Below are positions 1 to 8,015 of a stretch of 46,582 nt of DNA, piece after piece (positions within the stretch are counted from its first letter, which is position 1; each line of letters starts with the position of its first letter). The notes below the pieces were generated by a model, which had not been told where the DNA came from, searched no databases, and was given only the letters and a program-made list of their open reading frames with translations. Where the stretch lies: assembly GCA_028823035.1 (NCBI GenBank), contig JAPKCI010000022.1, forward strand, positions 1 through 46,582, read 5' to 3'. The stretch comes from Rubripirellula sp. Its GTDB lineage: Bacteria; Planctomycetota; Planctomycetia; Pirellulales; Pirellulaceae. The position numbers were made by a program, and so were the translations under genes.

Positions 1-2
1 AA

Positions 3-674
3 AAAGCGACCGTCCGAAACGATCGTTTTCGTTTGCAGTTGAGCGGAGGTCTGTACGACATCATCAATGATCCGCGTGAAAAGAGTGACTTGACTGCCCA
101 GAAACCAGAGGTGGCTGCAAAACTCAGGAAAGAGCTGGATAGCTGGTTGGAAGAAACTGAGCTCAAGTCAAGTCGTGATCCCCCGTCGAGACCCATCACA
201 TTGGCCCATCCTGATTCAGAGTTCACGCAGTTACCCGCGAGAGATGCAAAGCCTCACGGGGGGATTCGACGCAGTAATCGCTTTCCCAACTGCACCTACA
301 TGACGAATTGGACAGGGCCGGAAGATTCGATAACCTGGGACGTTGACGTCCTTGGCGGAGGGGATTTTGAGGTACAGATGTATTATGCCTGCAAGCAGGA
401 TGCGGTGGGGTCTAAAGTTCAGTTGTCACTGGGTAATCAAAAAGTTGAAAAATTGATTGAAGTTGCGAACGATGGACCCCTGATTGGAGCCGAAGAAGAT
501 CGCTTTCGACGTGTGGAGGGTTACGTTCGGAATTGGCGACCGATGACCCTTGGAATCATGCAACTTCGTCCGGGCAAGTCGACATTGACGCTTCGAGCAA
601 GCGAGTTTCCGGGGAGCGAGGTAGCTGATATGCGGTTGTTGATGTTCAGACGCATCGACCCACTTGAAAAATGA
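3..674 (+). CDS. Sulfatase, C-terminal part (truncated by window edge)
   Basis: The frame is open at the left edge, so only the C-terminal ~223 residues are present. The visible N-terminal stretch (TVRNDRFRL, then LYDIINDPREKSDL) is the typical end of the type I sulfatase alpha/beta fold, where 'LYD...NDP.E..NL' precedes the last helix. The remaining ~150 residues form an extra C-terminal domain rich in beta strands (for example SITWDVDVLGGGDFEVQMYY), which resembles the carbohydrate-binding-like tails on some planctomycete sulfatases. The family hydrolyses sulfate esters, usually of polysaccharides, in the periplasm. The catalytic Cys lies outside the window, so activity cannot be judged. 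The gene ends with TGA. No downstream partner is co-directional within 280 bp. Confidence 0.8.
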   Translation, partial: KATVRNDRFRLQLSGGLYDIINDPREKSDLTAQKPEVAAKLRKELDSWLEETELKSSRDPPSRPITLAHPDSEFTQLPARDAKPHGGIRRSNRFPNCTYMTNWTGPEDSITWDVDVLGGGDFEVQMYYACKQDAVGSKVQLSLGNQKVEKLIEVANDGPLIGAEEDRFRRVEGYVRNWRPMTLGIMQLRPGKSTLTLRASEFPGSEVADMRLLMFRRIDPLEK

Positions 675-956
675 ATTTTTGAATCGGCCAAGACTGAGTC
701 CGGAAGTCAACGAAACGTGGCTCCGAAGGGTAATTTATGACGGCTTTTCCGACTGGGTGAATCGTGTTTGCTGATGGCAATCCAAGGATCGGTCGGAAAA
801 ACTGTGCTGACCGGCAGGAGTGTGACGATCTAACCCAACTGTTGGCAGGAAGAGCGAAGCTGTGATGATTTGGTCCCGGTTTCTCGAGCACGGTGATTCC
901 AATCACTTTCATGCACTTCTCGTGCTGACTGACTAGTTCGTTCCGCGACAGATGAG

Positions 957-1847
957 ATGCATGTGGCCCCCTCTCTGAAGATCTTCTGTGCCGAAGGTGA
1001 AGAAACTGCTGTCCTTCGTGTAGGGCGGCGTCTGGACAAGTACCGACTGTTGAGACGTTTGGGAGAGGGTGGCTTTGCTACGGTCTTTGCGGCCCACGAT
1101 CTGATCGAAGATCGCAAAGTTGCACTCAAAATTCCCAATGAGCGATACATCGCAAATTCTCAGTCATTGGAGGATATGCAGCGGGAGGTCCGGATCATGG
1201 CTCGACTGGATCATCCCTGTATCCTGCCACTCAAGGATGCCCGCTTCATCGACGGGCATTTTGTGATTGTTTTTCCACTCGGAGAGGAAAGCCTCGCTGA
1301 CCGATTGAGCCGCCGCCTATCGCGGGCAACAGCGATTAACTACGTCGTTCAAATGACTACCGCGGTTGCGTACGCTCACGAGAACAAGGTTCTGCATCGG
1401 GATATCAAACCTGAAAATTTGGTGCTGTTTCCCGATCAGTCCATCCAGTTGACGGATTTTGGTTTGGCGAGGATTGAGAGTCGCGGCCACGATATCTCGG
1501 CTTCAGGGACACTGGGTTACATGGCACCCGAACAGGCGATGGGCCATCCCTCCTATCGAAGCGATGTTTTTTCCCTTGGTTTGGTGATTTACCGAACCTT
1601 GGCTGGAGAGGTACCGGAGTATCCGTTCGAATCTCTGCCCGCTTTCAATAAGCTCCGCCGCGGTCTTTCCCATGACCTGGTATCGCTGATCCGAAAAGCG
1701 ATTGATCCAACTCCCAACAAGCGTTTTCGTGATGCGGTAGCGATGAGAAACGCAATGGAGAAGATTCGATTTCCACTCAGCGATCGATCGGTCAGCCTGA
1801 AACCCGAGTTGTCACCCAATACCCTTGCTGTTCGCCGAGTCGCCTGA
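957..1847 (+). CDS. Serine/threonine protein kinase (soluble, kinase domain only)
   Basis: A 296-residue Hanks-type kinase. Motifs run in order: glycine loop GEGGFA (residues 36-41), ATP-binding Lys58 in VALK, catalytic loop HRDIKPEN (147-154), DFG (167-169), and GTLGYMAPEQ in the activation segment. A short N-terminal leader of about 28 residues precedes the domain. No transmembrane helix or C-terminal sensor domain follows, which is unusual for planctomycete kinases, most of which carry repeats or membrane anchors. The likely role is cytoplasmic phosphorylation signalling with unknown substrates. The ATG at 957 was chosen because it is the first in-frame start; an ATG at 952 is out of frame. 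The last 36 bp overlap the 3' end of the convergent hemY-like gene. Confidence 0.9.
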   Translation: MHVAPSLKIFCAEGEETAVLRVGRRLDKYRLLRRLGEGGFATVFAAHDLIEDRKVALKIPNERYIANSQSLEDMQREVRIMARLDHPCILPLKDARFIDGHFVIVFPLGEESLADRLSRRLSRATAINYVVQMTTAVAYAHENKVLHRDIKPENLVLFPDQSIQLTDFGLARIESRGHDISASGTLGYMAPEQAMGHPSYRSDVFSLGLVIYRTLAGEVPEYPFESLPAFNKLRRGLSHDLVSLIRKAIDPTPNKRFRDAVAMRNAMEKIRFPLSDRSVSLKPELSPNTLAVRRVA

Positions 1848-3263
1848 GGGTGTAAAGCGTGAAACAACTTCGCGGGCGACGTGATCCGCCTGCTGGATCA
1901 CTGGGGTAATTCCAACGCCGTGCAACGCGTTGCTTAGGTAAGATAGCCCCGGCACCCCATCGATGTCTTCATCGATGATCCGGACCCGGTCACCGTGGCC
2001 GACATGGTACTGGGGCATCGCCTGTTTCCAATGCACAACACGTGTGACCACTGGGTTTCCTGTCAGACCGATGAGATCACTCAATTCTTCGCGAGCAATT
2101 TGGATGAGCTCGTCGTCGGATTTCTTGAGGAACTCGGATTGCATTGCACCGCCGATGAAGACTCGTATTAGAACATGATCTTCCGGGGCTCGACCGCTGA
2201 ATTTCTGGCTCGCAAAACTACCGGCAAGGATACGACGTTGCTCTGACAGTGGCACCACGAATCCGAATGTTTTGACCGGACGCTGAATATCTTTCGCTGA
2301 TACAGCCAAAACAACGATTGCAGTTGATGCCGATTCGATCATGCGAAGTTCAGCAGCGGCCTTGGGAACGACGTCGTTCAAAAGTTCTGAGGCTGAGAAA
2401 GGTGGCACAGCGACGATCACATGGTCGAACGAATGATCCGTTCCCGCTTCTGAAACGATCCATCCTTCCCCGTGCGGTCGGATGGAATCAACTGGGCAAG
2501 TCAGCTTGATTGATCCGCTGGGCAATGTTTCAGCAAGCCCCTGTATCAAGTCGATCATCCCGCCTTTGAATGCGCGAAACTGGCCGTACCTTGCGCCGGT
2601 GCTGTTGCGTTCGACGGAATCCTCGCCCTTGCGTCGCCGGATAGCAGTCGCTTTGGCGAGTGATCCGTACTTGCTTTCCATGGATGCGACGGCACGCATG
2701 GTCGTCTGCATGCTCAGTTTGGTGACATCAGCAGTGTAAATTCCCGCTGATAGCGGTGCCACGATTCGATCCAGAACCTCGACACCCATTCTCCGGCGAA
2801 CGAATGCGGCAATCGATTCGTCTTCTCCATCCTTGGCTGGTTTGACCCAGCGTTCGAGTAAAAACCGCAGCTTTCCGCGGAGGCTAAGCAGCGGCGTGGT
2901 CAGCATGGGCCACAACTGGGTTGCCCGCATCACCACGAAACCATCAGGGATCGGAACCAATTTCCCGTTCCGAACGATGCGGGCTCCTCGACCCGTCAAT
3001 TGGGGTTCGATCAGCTGATCTTCCAACCCCAGTTCACGACAGAAATCCAATGCTGCCGATGGTTTGGTGGAAAACATGTCCGCACCATGGTCGATCAAAA
3101 AGGGGCCGACCTGCTCGCTGTGAATGACCCCTCCCGCACGGTCGCCGCGCTCGAACAGGACCAACTGAATGGAGGCATCCAGTCGGTGCAGTTTGGCGGC
3201 GGTAGCCAAGCCGGAAAGGCCACCGCCAATGATGGCCACGCGGCGGGGCGTTGTATCGCTCAA
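1812..3263 (-). CDS. hemY: Protoporphyrinogen/coproporphyrinogen oxidase, FAD-dependent
   Basis: A 483-residue flavoprotein of the oxygen-dependent HemY/HemG (PPOX) family that oxidises a porphyrinogen to the porphyrin late in haem synthesis. The N-terminus carries the dinucleotide-binding motif GGGLSGLATAAKL (about residues 13-25), then ERGDRAGGVIHSE and the conserved DHGADMF stretch. The C-terminus has the FAD-contact region ending in LSNALHGVGITPVIQQAD, typical of the family. The length matches known members (about 460-500). The sequence cannot decide between protoporphyrinogen and coproporphyrinogen as substrate. No other haem gene is adjacent, so it is an orphan here. It converges with the upstream kinase gene and overlaps it by 36 bp. 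Confidence 0.9.
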   Translation of the reverse strand: MSDTTPRRVAIIGGGLSGLATAAKLHRLDASIQLVLFERGDRAGGVIHSEQVGPFLIDHGADMFSTKPSAALDFCRELGLEDQLIEPQLTGRGARIVRNGKLVPIPDGFVVMRATQLWPMLTTPLLSLRGKLRFLLERWVKPAKDGEDESIAAFVRRRMGVEVLDRIVAPLSAGIYTADVTKLSMQTTMRAVASMESKYGSLAKATAIRRRKGEDSVERNSTGARYGQFRAFKGGMIDLIQGLAETLPSGSIKLTCPVDSIRPHGEGWIVSEAGTDHSFDHVIVAVPPFSASELLNDVVPKAAAELRMIESASTAIVVLAVSAKDIQRPVKTFGFVVPLSEQRRILAGSFASQKFSGRAPEDHVLIRVFIGGAMQSEFLKKSDDELIQIAREELSDLIGLTGNPVVTRVVHWKQAMPQYHVGHGDRVRIIDEDIDGVPGLSYLSNALHGVGITPVIQQADHVAREVVSRFTPSGDSANSKGIG

Positions 3264-3337
3264 ACGATTTAGATTCCGTGATTACTTGGAGGCTATGGAG
3301 CGACGCAGAAGACATCGGACCGACTCACTGAATCGTT

Positions 3338-3356
3338 AAAAACGCCTGCTTTGGCG
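3338..3356 (-). terminator. Possible rho-independent terminator of the SHD1 gene
   Basis: Read on the minus strand, CGCC (3356-3353), a six-base loop and GGCG (3346-3343) form a short stem followed at once by five T residues (3342-3338). It lies about 110 bp past the stop of the minus-strand SHD1 gene and before the start of hemY. The stem is only four G/C pairs, so this is a weak candidate. Confidence 0.35.
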
Positions 3357-3466
3357 AGCTAACGCTCCGGATCCTTCCCTTCTGCACAATTGACGAATGT
3401 ATGCCGTGGGGAATCTGTTATCTGCGAACGAGTTGACGTTGCATTCGGTATCGAGTCAACGCTGTC

Positions 3467-5050
3467 CTAACGAGGTTGGCCACCCTGAGGTGGTCCACTG
3501 CCGCCATATCCTGCTCCTCCAGATCCAAGCCCTCCGGGCCCTCTGGGTCCTACAGGTCCAAGCGCTCCGGGTCCTACAGGTCCGAGTCCTCCGGGTCCTA
3601 CAGGTCCGAGTCCTCCGGGTCCTACAGGTCCAAGTCCTCCGGGTCCTACAGGTCCAAGTCCTCCGGGTCCTACAGGTCCAAGTCCTCCGGGTCCTACAGG
3701 CGTCAGTCCTCCGGGGCCACTGCCGCCGTATCCGCCCTCCATTTCATCGCCCATTTCATCGCCCATTTCATCCCCCATTTCGAAATCCTCGCCCCCGTAA
3801 CCGCCGCGGCCACCGTTTCCACGGCTAGCAGTTTGATTGGAGGCGATGGTGGGGGTTTTTCCGAGTGCCGTTGCCAACGTGATCATGGCTGTCTGAATGG
3901 TTGGCGAGAACAAGCCATTCATCGCTAGATGGAACTGGTCAGAGGTTTGCGCATTCGCCATGGGATCAAGTGCTGGGTTGAGCGATCCCACGACCAAGCC
4001 AAGGGCGTCAATCATCCCTGTCGTCCCGGTGATGTCATTCTTGAGTGCGTCCACGTTCACAGACCATTGGTCGGCGATCGTCTTGGGCACCCAGTAGCCA
4101 TCGACCGATACGAGCTGAATTTCCCGTTGATTGCCATCTTGTTCCACGGTGATGATTGCCGCCTCCTTTTTTTCCGACTTGACGGTGACTTGTCGGCCAA
4201 CACCGATCCCTATCTCGTTCACCAATTGGGCGAGGTACGGGGCAATCGCTTCGTCGCGTTCGGTCAACCACTGCCCAAAGCTGACTGTCTGCAATTGATT
4301 CAGATTGGTGGCGTCGGGCGACAGTCCTACCCTCAACACGCCGGCCAAGGACAGAGCTTGAGTCTCGACCATATCGAGATCCTTGGGTGGCAAAGCTTGA
4401 ATTCGCGGGCTCGAGAGGAACCAGTTTTGGTGAGTGACGATGACATCTCCCAGCCGCTGGGCGGTTCCAACCAGGCCTTGCCATGAGTTCTGATTAAGTT
4501 GTGAGGCAGCCAGACGTACCAAATCGTCGACATCTTTTCGGTAACTTGGTGGCAGGGCGTCGTAAATTGCCAGCAGGTGACCATCGGACACCGCTTGATC
4601 GATTTGGGCCACAAATTCGGTTACGCCGACATTTTGCTGGGGGGCCTTGTAGGGTCTTGCCGCCGGGGGCTGTGGCAGTGGTTGGGGGGCCTTGGCCGAT
4701 GCAGATGCAGCAATACCTTGCAATTCCGCGACTCGACCCGCGCGTGAAGTCTTGAGATTTTTAGAGAGTTCTCTTGCCTGAATACGGCTTTCGCTTCGTA
4801 GAGCATCCATTTTGACAGTCACCCGCTTGCCACCAGCGAGTTCGAGAATCACCGAGTCGCCCCATAGACCGATCATTCTGGCCTCAACCGTCTGTGTGCC
4901 CCTCAGGTCGGTCCAAAGCTCTGCTTGCGATGCTTCTGTCCCCGTCAGGAACAGGATTGCCACGGCAACTGCCCATGAGCTGGTTTTTGCCAGCCGCTGG
5001 AATGTTGGAGACAGGAAACGGATGAGGGAATGGCCTTTCGACGTATACAT
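3467..5050 (-). CDS. Secreted SHD1-domain protein with collagen-like C-terminal repeats
   Basis: A 527-residue protein. A cationic N-terminus and hydrophobic stretch (AVAVAILFLTG, ~27-37) form a signal peptide with a likely cut after SQA. Residues ~45-100 match the SLA1 homology domain 1 common in planctomycetes (AELWTDLRG, VKMDALRSES). The middle ~300 residues are helical and not assigned to a known fold. The C-terminal ~130 residues are low complexity: an acidic run of GDEM units, then about seven copies of GPGGLGPV, which resembles a collagen Gly-X-Y helix and is encoded by a 24-bp DNA repeat. The role is unknown; a structural or extracellular-matrix function is inference from composition. 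The gene is divergent from the ferredoxin-NADP reductase gene. An AAGG at 12 nt precedes the ATG. Confidence 0.8.
   Translation of the reverse strand: MYTSKGHSLIRFLSPTFQRLAKTSSWAVAVAILFLTGTEASQAELWTDLRGTQTVEARMIGLWGDSVILELAGGKRVTVKMDALRSESRIQARELSKNLKTSRAGRVAELQGIAASASAKAPQPLPQPPAARPYKAPQQNVGVTEFVAQIDQAVSDGHLLAIYDALPPSYRKDVDDLVRLAASQLNQNSWQGLVGTAQRLGDVIVTHQNWFLSSPRIQALPPKDLDMVETQALSLAGVLRVGLSPDATNLNQLQTVSFGQWLTERDEAIAPYLAQLVNEIGIGVGRQVTVKSEKKEAAIITVEQDGNQREIQLVSVDGYWVPKTIADQWSVNVDALKNDITGTTGMIDALGLVVGSLNPALDPMANAQTSDQFHLAMNGLFSPTIQTAMITLATALGKTPTIASNQTASRGNGGRGGYGGEDFEMGDEMGDEMGDEMEGGYGGSGPGGLTPVGPGGLGPVGPGGLGPVGPGGLGPVGPGGLGPVGPGGLGPVGPGALGPVGPRGPGGLGSGGAGYGGSGPPQGGQPR
3535..3715 (-). repeat. 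24-bp tandem repeat encoding GPGGLGPV units
   Basis: About seven imperfect head-to-tail copies of a 24-bp unit (plus-strand core gggtcctacaggtcc) lie inside the 3' part of the SHD1 gene and keep its frame. Copies differ mainly at one or two bases (gtccgagt, gtccaagt, gtccaagc), so the array looks young or homogenised. Copy number is likely to vary among strains. Confidence 0.9.
3739..3780 (-). repeat. 12-bp tandem repeat encoding GDEM units
   Basis: Three to four copies of a 12-bp unit (plus strand catttcatcgcc) encode a repeated Gly-Asp-Glu-Met tract directly before the collagen-like array of the SHD1 protein. Confidence 0.85.
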
Positions 5051-5270
5051 CGCTATTTATGCCTTAAAAATGATCTCGAACGCCTGTAACAGCGGTGGCC
5101 AGAGTTGATCGCGACCAGACCGCATGGGGGACTGTAAATTTATTATATTGAGATTGCGTTTCAAATGCGGCCCTGAAAACCAACTAGATTTTAATGAGTT
5201 TTTGGGTCGCCGACTGTTTGTTACGTTTAGAACGAAACGGATTCAACGATCAATCCTGCGGAGCGACACA

Positions 5271-6239
5271 TTGAGTGACATGATCGGTTCGGCACCCTTG
5301 GAAGCCGCGGAAGCGACTCAGTTAAGGGAAAAATTCTATAACGCATCGATTATTGAGAGGATTGATGCCAATAGCGACTTGGCTCGATTCCGGATTCGGC
5401 CAGATAATCCCATTCCTGCCTTTGAACCGGGCCAGTACGTCGCCTTGGGGATTGGCAATTGGGAACCGAGGCTTCAGGGGACACAGCTGGAGGAGGTTCC
5501 CGAAAAGAAACTCCGGAAATTGACTCGCCGGGCCTACTCCATTTCCTGTCCGATGATCGATGCCCACGGTCAAGTGGCACCAGTCGATTCGGTTGATTAC
5601 TTCGAGTTTTACATCACGCTGGTGCGTGGCTCGGACTCACCCGACAAGAAACCTCCGGTGTTAACACCACGTCTGTTCAACTTTGAGGTGGGTGATCGGT
5701 TGGAAGTCCAAAAAAAGATCACGGGGCACTACATCCTTAAGGATGTGGGGGCGGATGATACGGTGTTGATGTTGGGCACTGGGACGGGGGAAGCGCCGCA
5801 TAATGCGATGGCTGCCAAGCTTTTGGCCGCAGGACATCGCGGCCGGATTATCAACGTCACCAGTGTTCGTCATCGGTCCGACCTCGCGTATGTGGTGGAG
5901 CATGCGGAATTGATGTGTCAGTATCCGCAGTATCGGTATCTGCCATTCACGACGAGGGATCCGGAAAATCTTGATGAGTCCCATCCCGGTTACGTCGGCA
6001 AACAGTATCTGCAGCAACTGTTTACTTCGGGTCAGCTCGCAGATGCAGCGGGTGATCCGTTGTCAGCAGTTCACACGCATGTGTTCTTGTGTGGGAATCC
6101 TGCCATGATCGGCTATGTTCCGCCCGGAGCGGATCCACCATCCACTCCGGGAATGTTGCCTTTGCTCCGGGATGCAGGATTTAGTGATGAGGGAGACTCC
6201 AGTGGGCCTGGCACCATTCGCTTTGAGAAGTACTGGTGA
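5271..6239 (+). CDS. fpr: Ferredoxin--NADP(+) reductase
   Basis: An FAD/NAD(P)-binding oxidoreductase of about 322 residues that passes electrons between ferredoxin or flavodoxin and NADP(H) in the cytoplasm. The FAD motif RRAYSISCP lies about 80 residues from the start, and the nucleotide-binding motif GTGTGEAPHNAM lies near the middle. The C-terminus carries the CGNPAMIG element and ends in FEKYW, as in the bacterial Fpr branch. An insertion (GSDSPDKKPPVL) sits between the two domains. The open frame begins at 5124, but its first ~49 residues do not resemble the family. TTG at 5271 was chosen because GGAG (5260-5263) lies seven bases upstream; ATG at 5280 is the alternative. The gene is followed by glgC after about 90 bp. 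Confidence 0.85.
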   Translation: MSDMIGSAPLEAAEATQLREKFYNASIIERIDANSDLARFRIRPDNPIPAFEPGQYVALGIGNWEPRLQGTQLEEVPEKKLRKLTRRAYSISCPMIDAHGQVAPVDSVDYFEFYITLVRGSDSPDKKPPVLTPRLFNFEVGDRLEVQKKITGHYILKDVGADDTVLMLGTGTGEAPHNAMAAKLLAAGHRGRIINVTSVRHRSDLAYVVEHAELMCQYPQYRYLPFTTRDPENLDESHPGYVGKQYLQQLFTSGQLADAAGDPLSAVHTHVFLCGNPAMIGYVPPGADPPSTPGMLPLLRDAGFSDEGDSSGPGTIRFEKYW

Positions 6240-6331
6240 AGATGTGGGACTGAACCTTTCTAATCTTCGCTTTGCGGGTTACAACCTGTGGGCAGGATGA
6301 AAGCAGTAACGATACCCACTTGAGTCTCTCT

Positions 6332-7615
6332 ATGGATCTCTCCAAAACCATCGCTCTGATTCTCGGCGGTGGCCGTGGAACGCGTCTTTTTCCGCTCACG
6401 AAAATTCGAGCCAAGCCGGCCGTTCCACTTGCGGCGAAATACAGACTGATCGACATTCCCATCAGCAACTGTATCAATAGCGGATTGAATCGGGCCTACG
6501 TTCTGACTCAGTTTTTGTCTGAAAGTCTGCATCGCCATCTGCGGCAAACCTACACCTTCGACCACTTCAATGGTGGCTTTGTTGAACTCCTCGCTGCCCA
6601 GCAGACAGTCAATCAGGGAACCGATTGGTATCAGGGGACTGCAGATGCCGTGCGAAAGAATCTGGTGCACCTTGAGGAAGACTGGATTGAGCATGTGCTG
6701 ATTCTCTCGGGTGACCAGCTGTACCGCATGGATTTTCGAGAGATGATGCAGACTCATGTCGAATCAGGGGCCGACGCCACCATCGCTGGGATTCCCGTTT
6801 CCCGCAAAGATGCTTCTGCACTCGGAATCATGCAAGTCGATGATGAGGGGCAAGTGCGAGGTTTTGTTGAAAAGCCGCAGACTGAAGAAGAACTTGCTAC
6901 GGTTCGAATGGAGCCCAGCTGGATTGATGCCCGAGGCATTCCCAGTCGAGGACGTGACTGTCTGGCCAGCATGGGACTCTATATTTTCAACAAATCGACC
7001 ATGGTTGATCTGCTGAACAGCAACAGCCACCAGGACTTTGGCAAGGAAGTGTTTCCGGAGGCGATTAATTCTCACAAAGTTCAGGTCCACCTGTTTGACG
7101 GTTATTGGGAAGACATCGGAACTATCCGTGCTTTTTACGAAGCCAACCTGAATTTGGCGAGCAAGTCGCCGCCGTTCGATATTCGTAACCCGGGAGCACC
7201 GATTTACAGTCGCCCAAGGTTTCTGCCTCCGACCATCATGGGCGACGCAAAAATCACAGGTAGCTTGATCGCAGATGGCTGTCGTATTGGTGATAATGTG
7301 ATCATTAAGAACAGCGTGATTGGGTTGCGAACAGTAATTGGCAACAATGTGGTCATCAAGGACAGCGTCGTGATGGGTGCTGACTTCATTGATGATCCGT
7401 CCAACCTGTCAGACGGTGTTCTGCCAGTGGGGATCGGAGACGGAACGATTATCGCGGGAACGATCCTCGACAAAAATTGCCGGATCGGATCCAACGTCAA
7501 AATTCTGAATGCAACTGGCGTTGAAAACCAAGGCGAAGACGAAGTACTGCAGGTTCGCGACGGGATTCCCATCGTTATCAAGAATGGACAGATCGAAGAC
7601 GGCTACGAAATGTAA
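6332..7615 (+). CDS. glgC: Glucose-1-phosphate adenylyltransferase (ADP-glucose pyrophosphorylase)
   Basis: A 427-residue enzyme making ADP-glucose from glucose-1-phosphate and ATP, the committed step of glycogen synthesis. The pyrophosphorylase signature GGGRGTRLFPLT starts at residue 12, followed by AKPAVPLAAKYRLIDIPISN. Sugar-site motifs (GTADAVRKN; DYWEDIGT-like GYWEDIGT) are present. The last ~130 residues form the left-handed beta helix with hexapeptide repeats (IGDNVIIKNSVIG and similar), which carries regulation in this family. The frame extends upstream to 6272, but ATG at 6332 places the catalytic motif at the usual distance. No other glycogen gene lies in the window. The regulatory specificity (fructose-6-phosphate, 3-phosphoglycerate or others) cannot be read by eye. 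Confidence 0.92.
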   Translation: MDLSKTIALILGGGRGTRLFPLTKIRAKPAVPLAAKYRLIDIPISNCINSGLNRAYVLTQFLSESLHRHLRQTYTFDHFNGGFVELLAAQQTVNQGTDWYQGTADAVRKNLVHLEEDWIEHVLILSGDQLYRMDFREMMQTHVESGADATIAGIPVSRKDASALGIMQVDDEGQVRGFVEKPQTEEELATVRMEPSWIDARGIPSRGRDCLASMGLYIFNKSTMVDLLNSNSHQDFGKEVFPEAINSHKVQVHLFDGYWEDIGTIRAFYEANLNLASKSPPFDIRNPGAPIYSRPRFLPPTIMGDAKITGSLIADGCRIGDNVIIKNSVIGLRTVIGNNVVIKDSVVMGADFIDDPSNLSDGVLPVGIGDGTIIAGTILDKNCRIGSNVKILNATGVENQGEDEVLQVRDGIPIVIKNGQIEDGYEM

Positions 7616-7700
7616 GGCCCCGGATGGCACCGAGGTCGGAATTGACAGATCGTACGTTGCCGATTTGAAACCAGCTGAATCGCTCGGATCCAAAGCATGG

Positions 7701-7880
7701 TTACTTGCTTGGCAGGATCAGCAGCAAGCCCATCATGACAGCGATCAACAGCAGTACCACTAGGTACTCGAACAGCCGCTTGATGAAACTGTTTGTCGGA
7801 GGAATGCCGTTTACCTGTTTACCTGCTTGCTGGACAGTTGAATAAGTCTCAACCGATTTGTAGGGATTGAGGCGATGCAT
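7701..7880 (-). CDS. Small single-pass membrane protein, 59 residues
   Basis: This short gene sits in the 400-bp gap between glgC and the TPR-thioredoxin gene. The ATG at 7880 is preceded by AGGGG with a four-base spacer (TAAC), a strong ribosome-binding site. The product starts MHRLNPYKSVETYS, carries a basic FIKRLFEYL stretch and then one hydrophobic helix (VVLLLIAVMMGLLLIL, residues 41-56) before the stop. The layout, an N-terminal soluble part and a C-terminal tail anchor, suggests an inner-membrane microprotein with the N-terminus in the cytoplasm. The function is unknown and the family was not recognised. Clear RBS, a coherent helix and no competing frame are the reasons for calling it. 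Confidence 0.65.
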   Translation of the reverse strand: MHRLNPYKSVETYSTVQQAGKQVNGIPPTNSFIKRLFEYLVVLLLIAVMMGLLLILPSK

Positions 7881-8015
7881 GTTACCCCTGAGGTGAGTTG
7901 ATATCAGATTCAGTGATGTTAGCAGTCATTGTTCACACTGTATCGCGTCTAGATGGGGATTTGAACTGCCGCTGTCATGTCAACACGCTGTTGGCAGAAC
8001 AACCGAGACTCATCT

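Noticed and set aside
3535-3715. Regular 24-bp repeats looked like a CRISPR-type array.
   Set aside because: There are no unique spacers; the units are head-to-tail and stay in frame inside the SHD1 gene, encoding GPGGLGPV.
5124-5270. N-terminal extension of the ferredoxin-NADP reductase frame.
   Set aside because: The ~49 residues do not resemble the family, while GGAG seven bases before TTG 5271 supports the shorter form.
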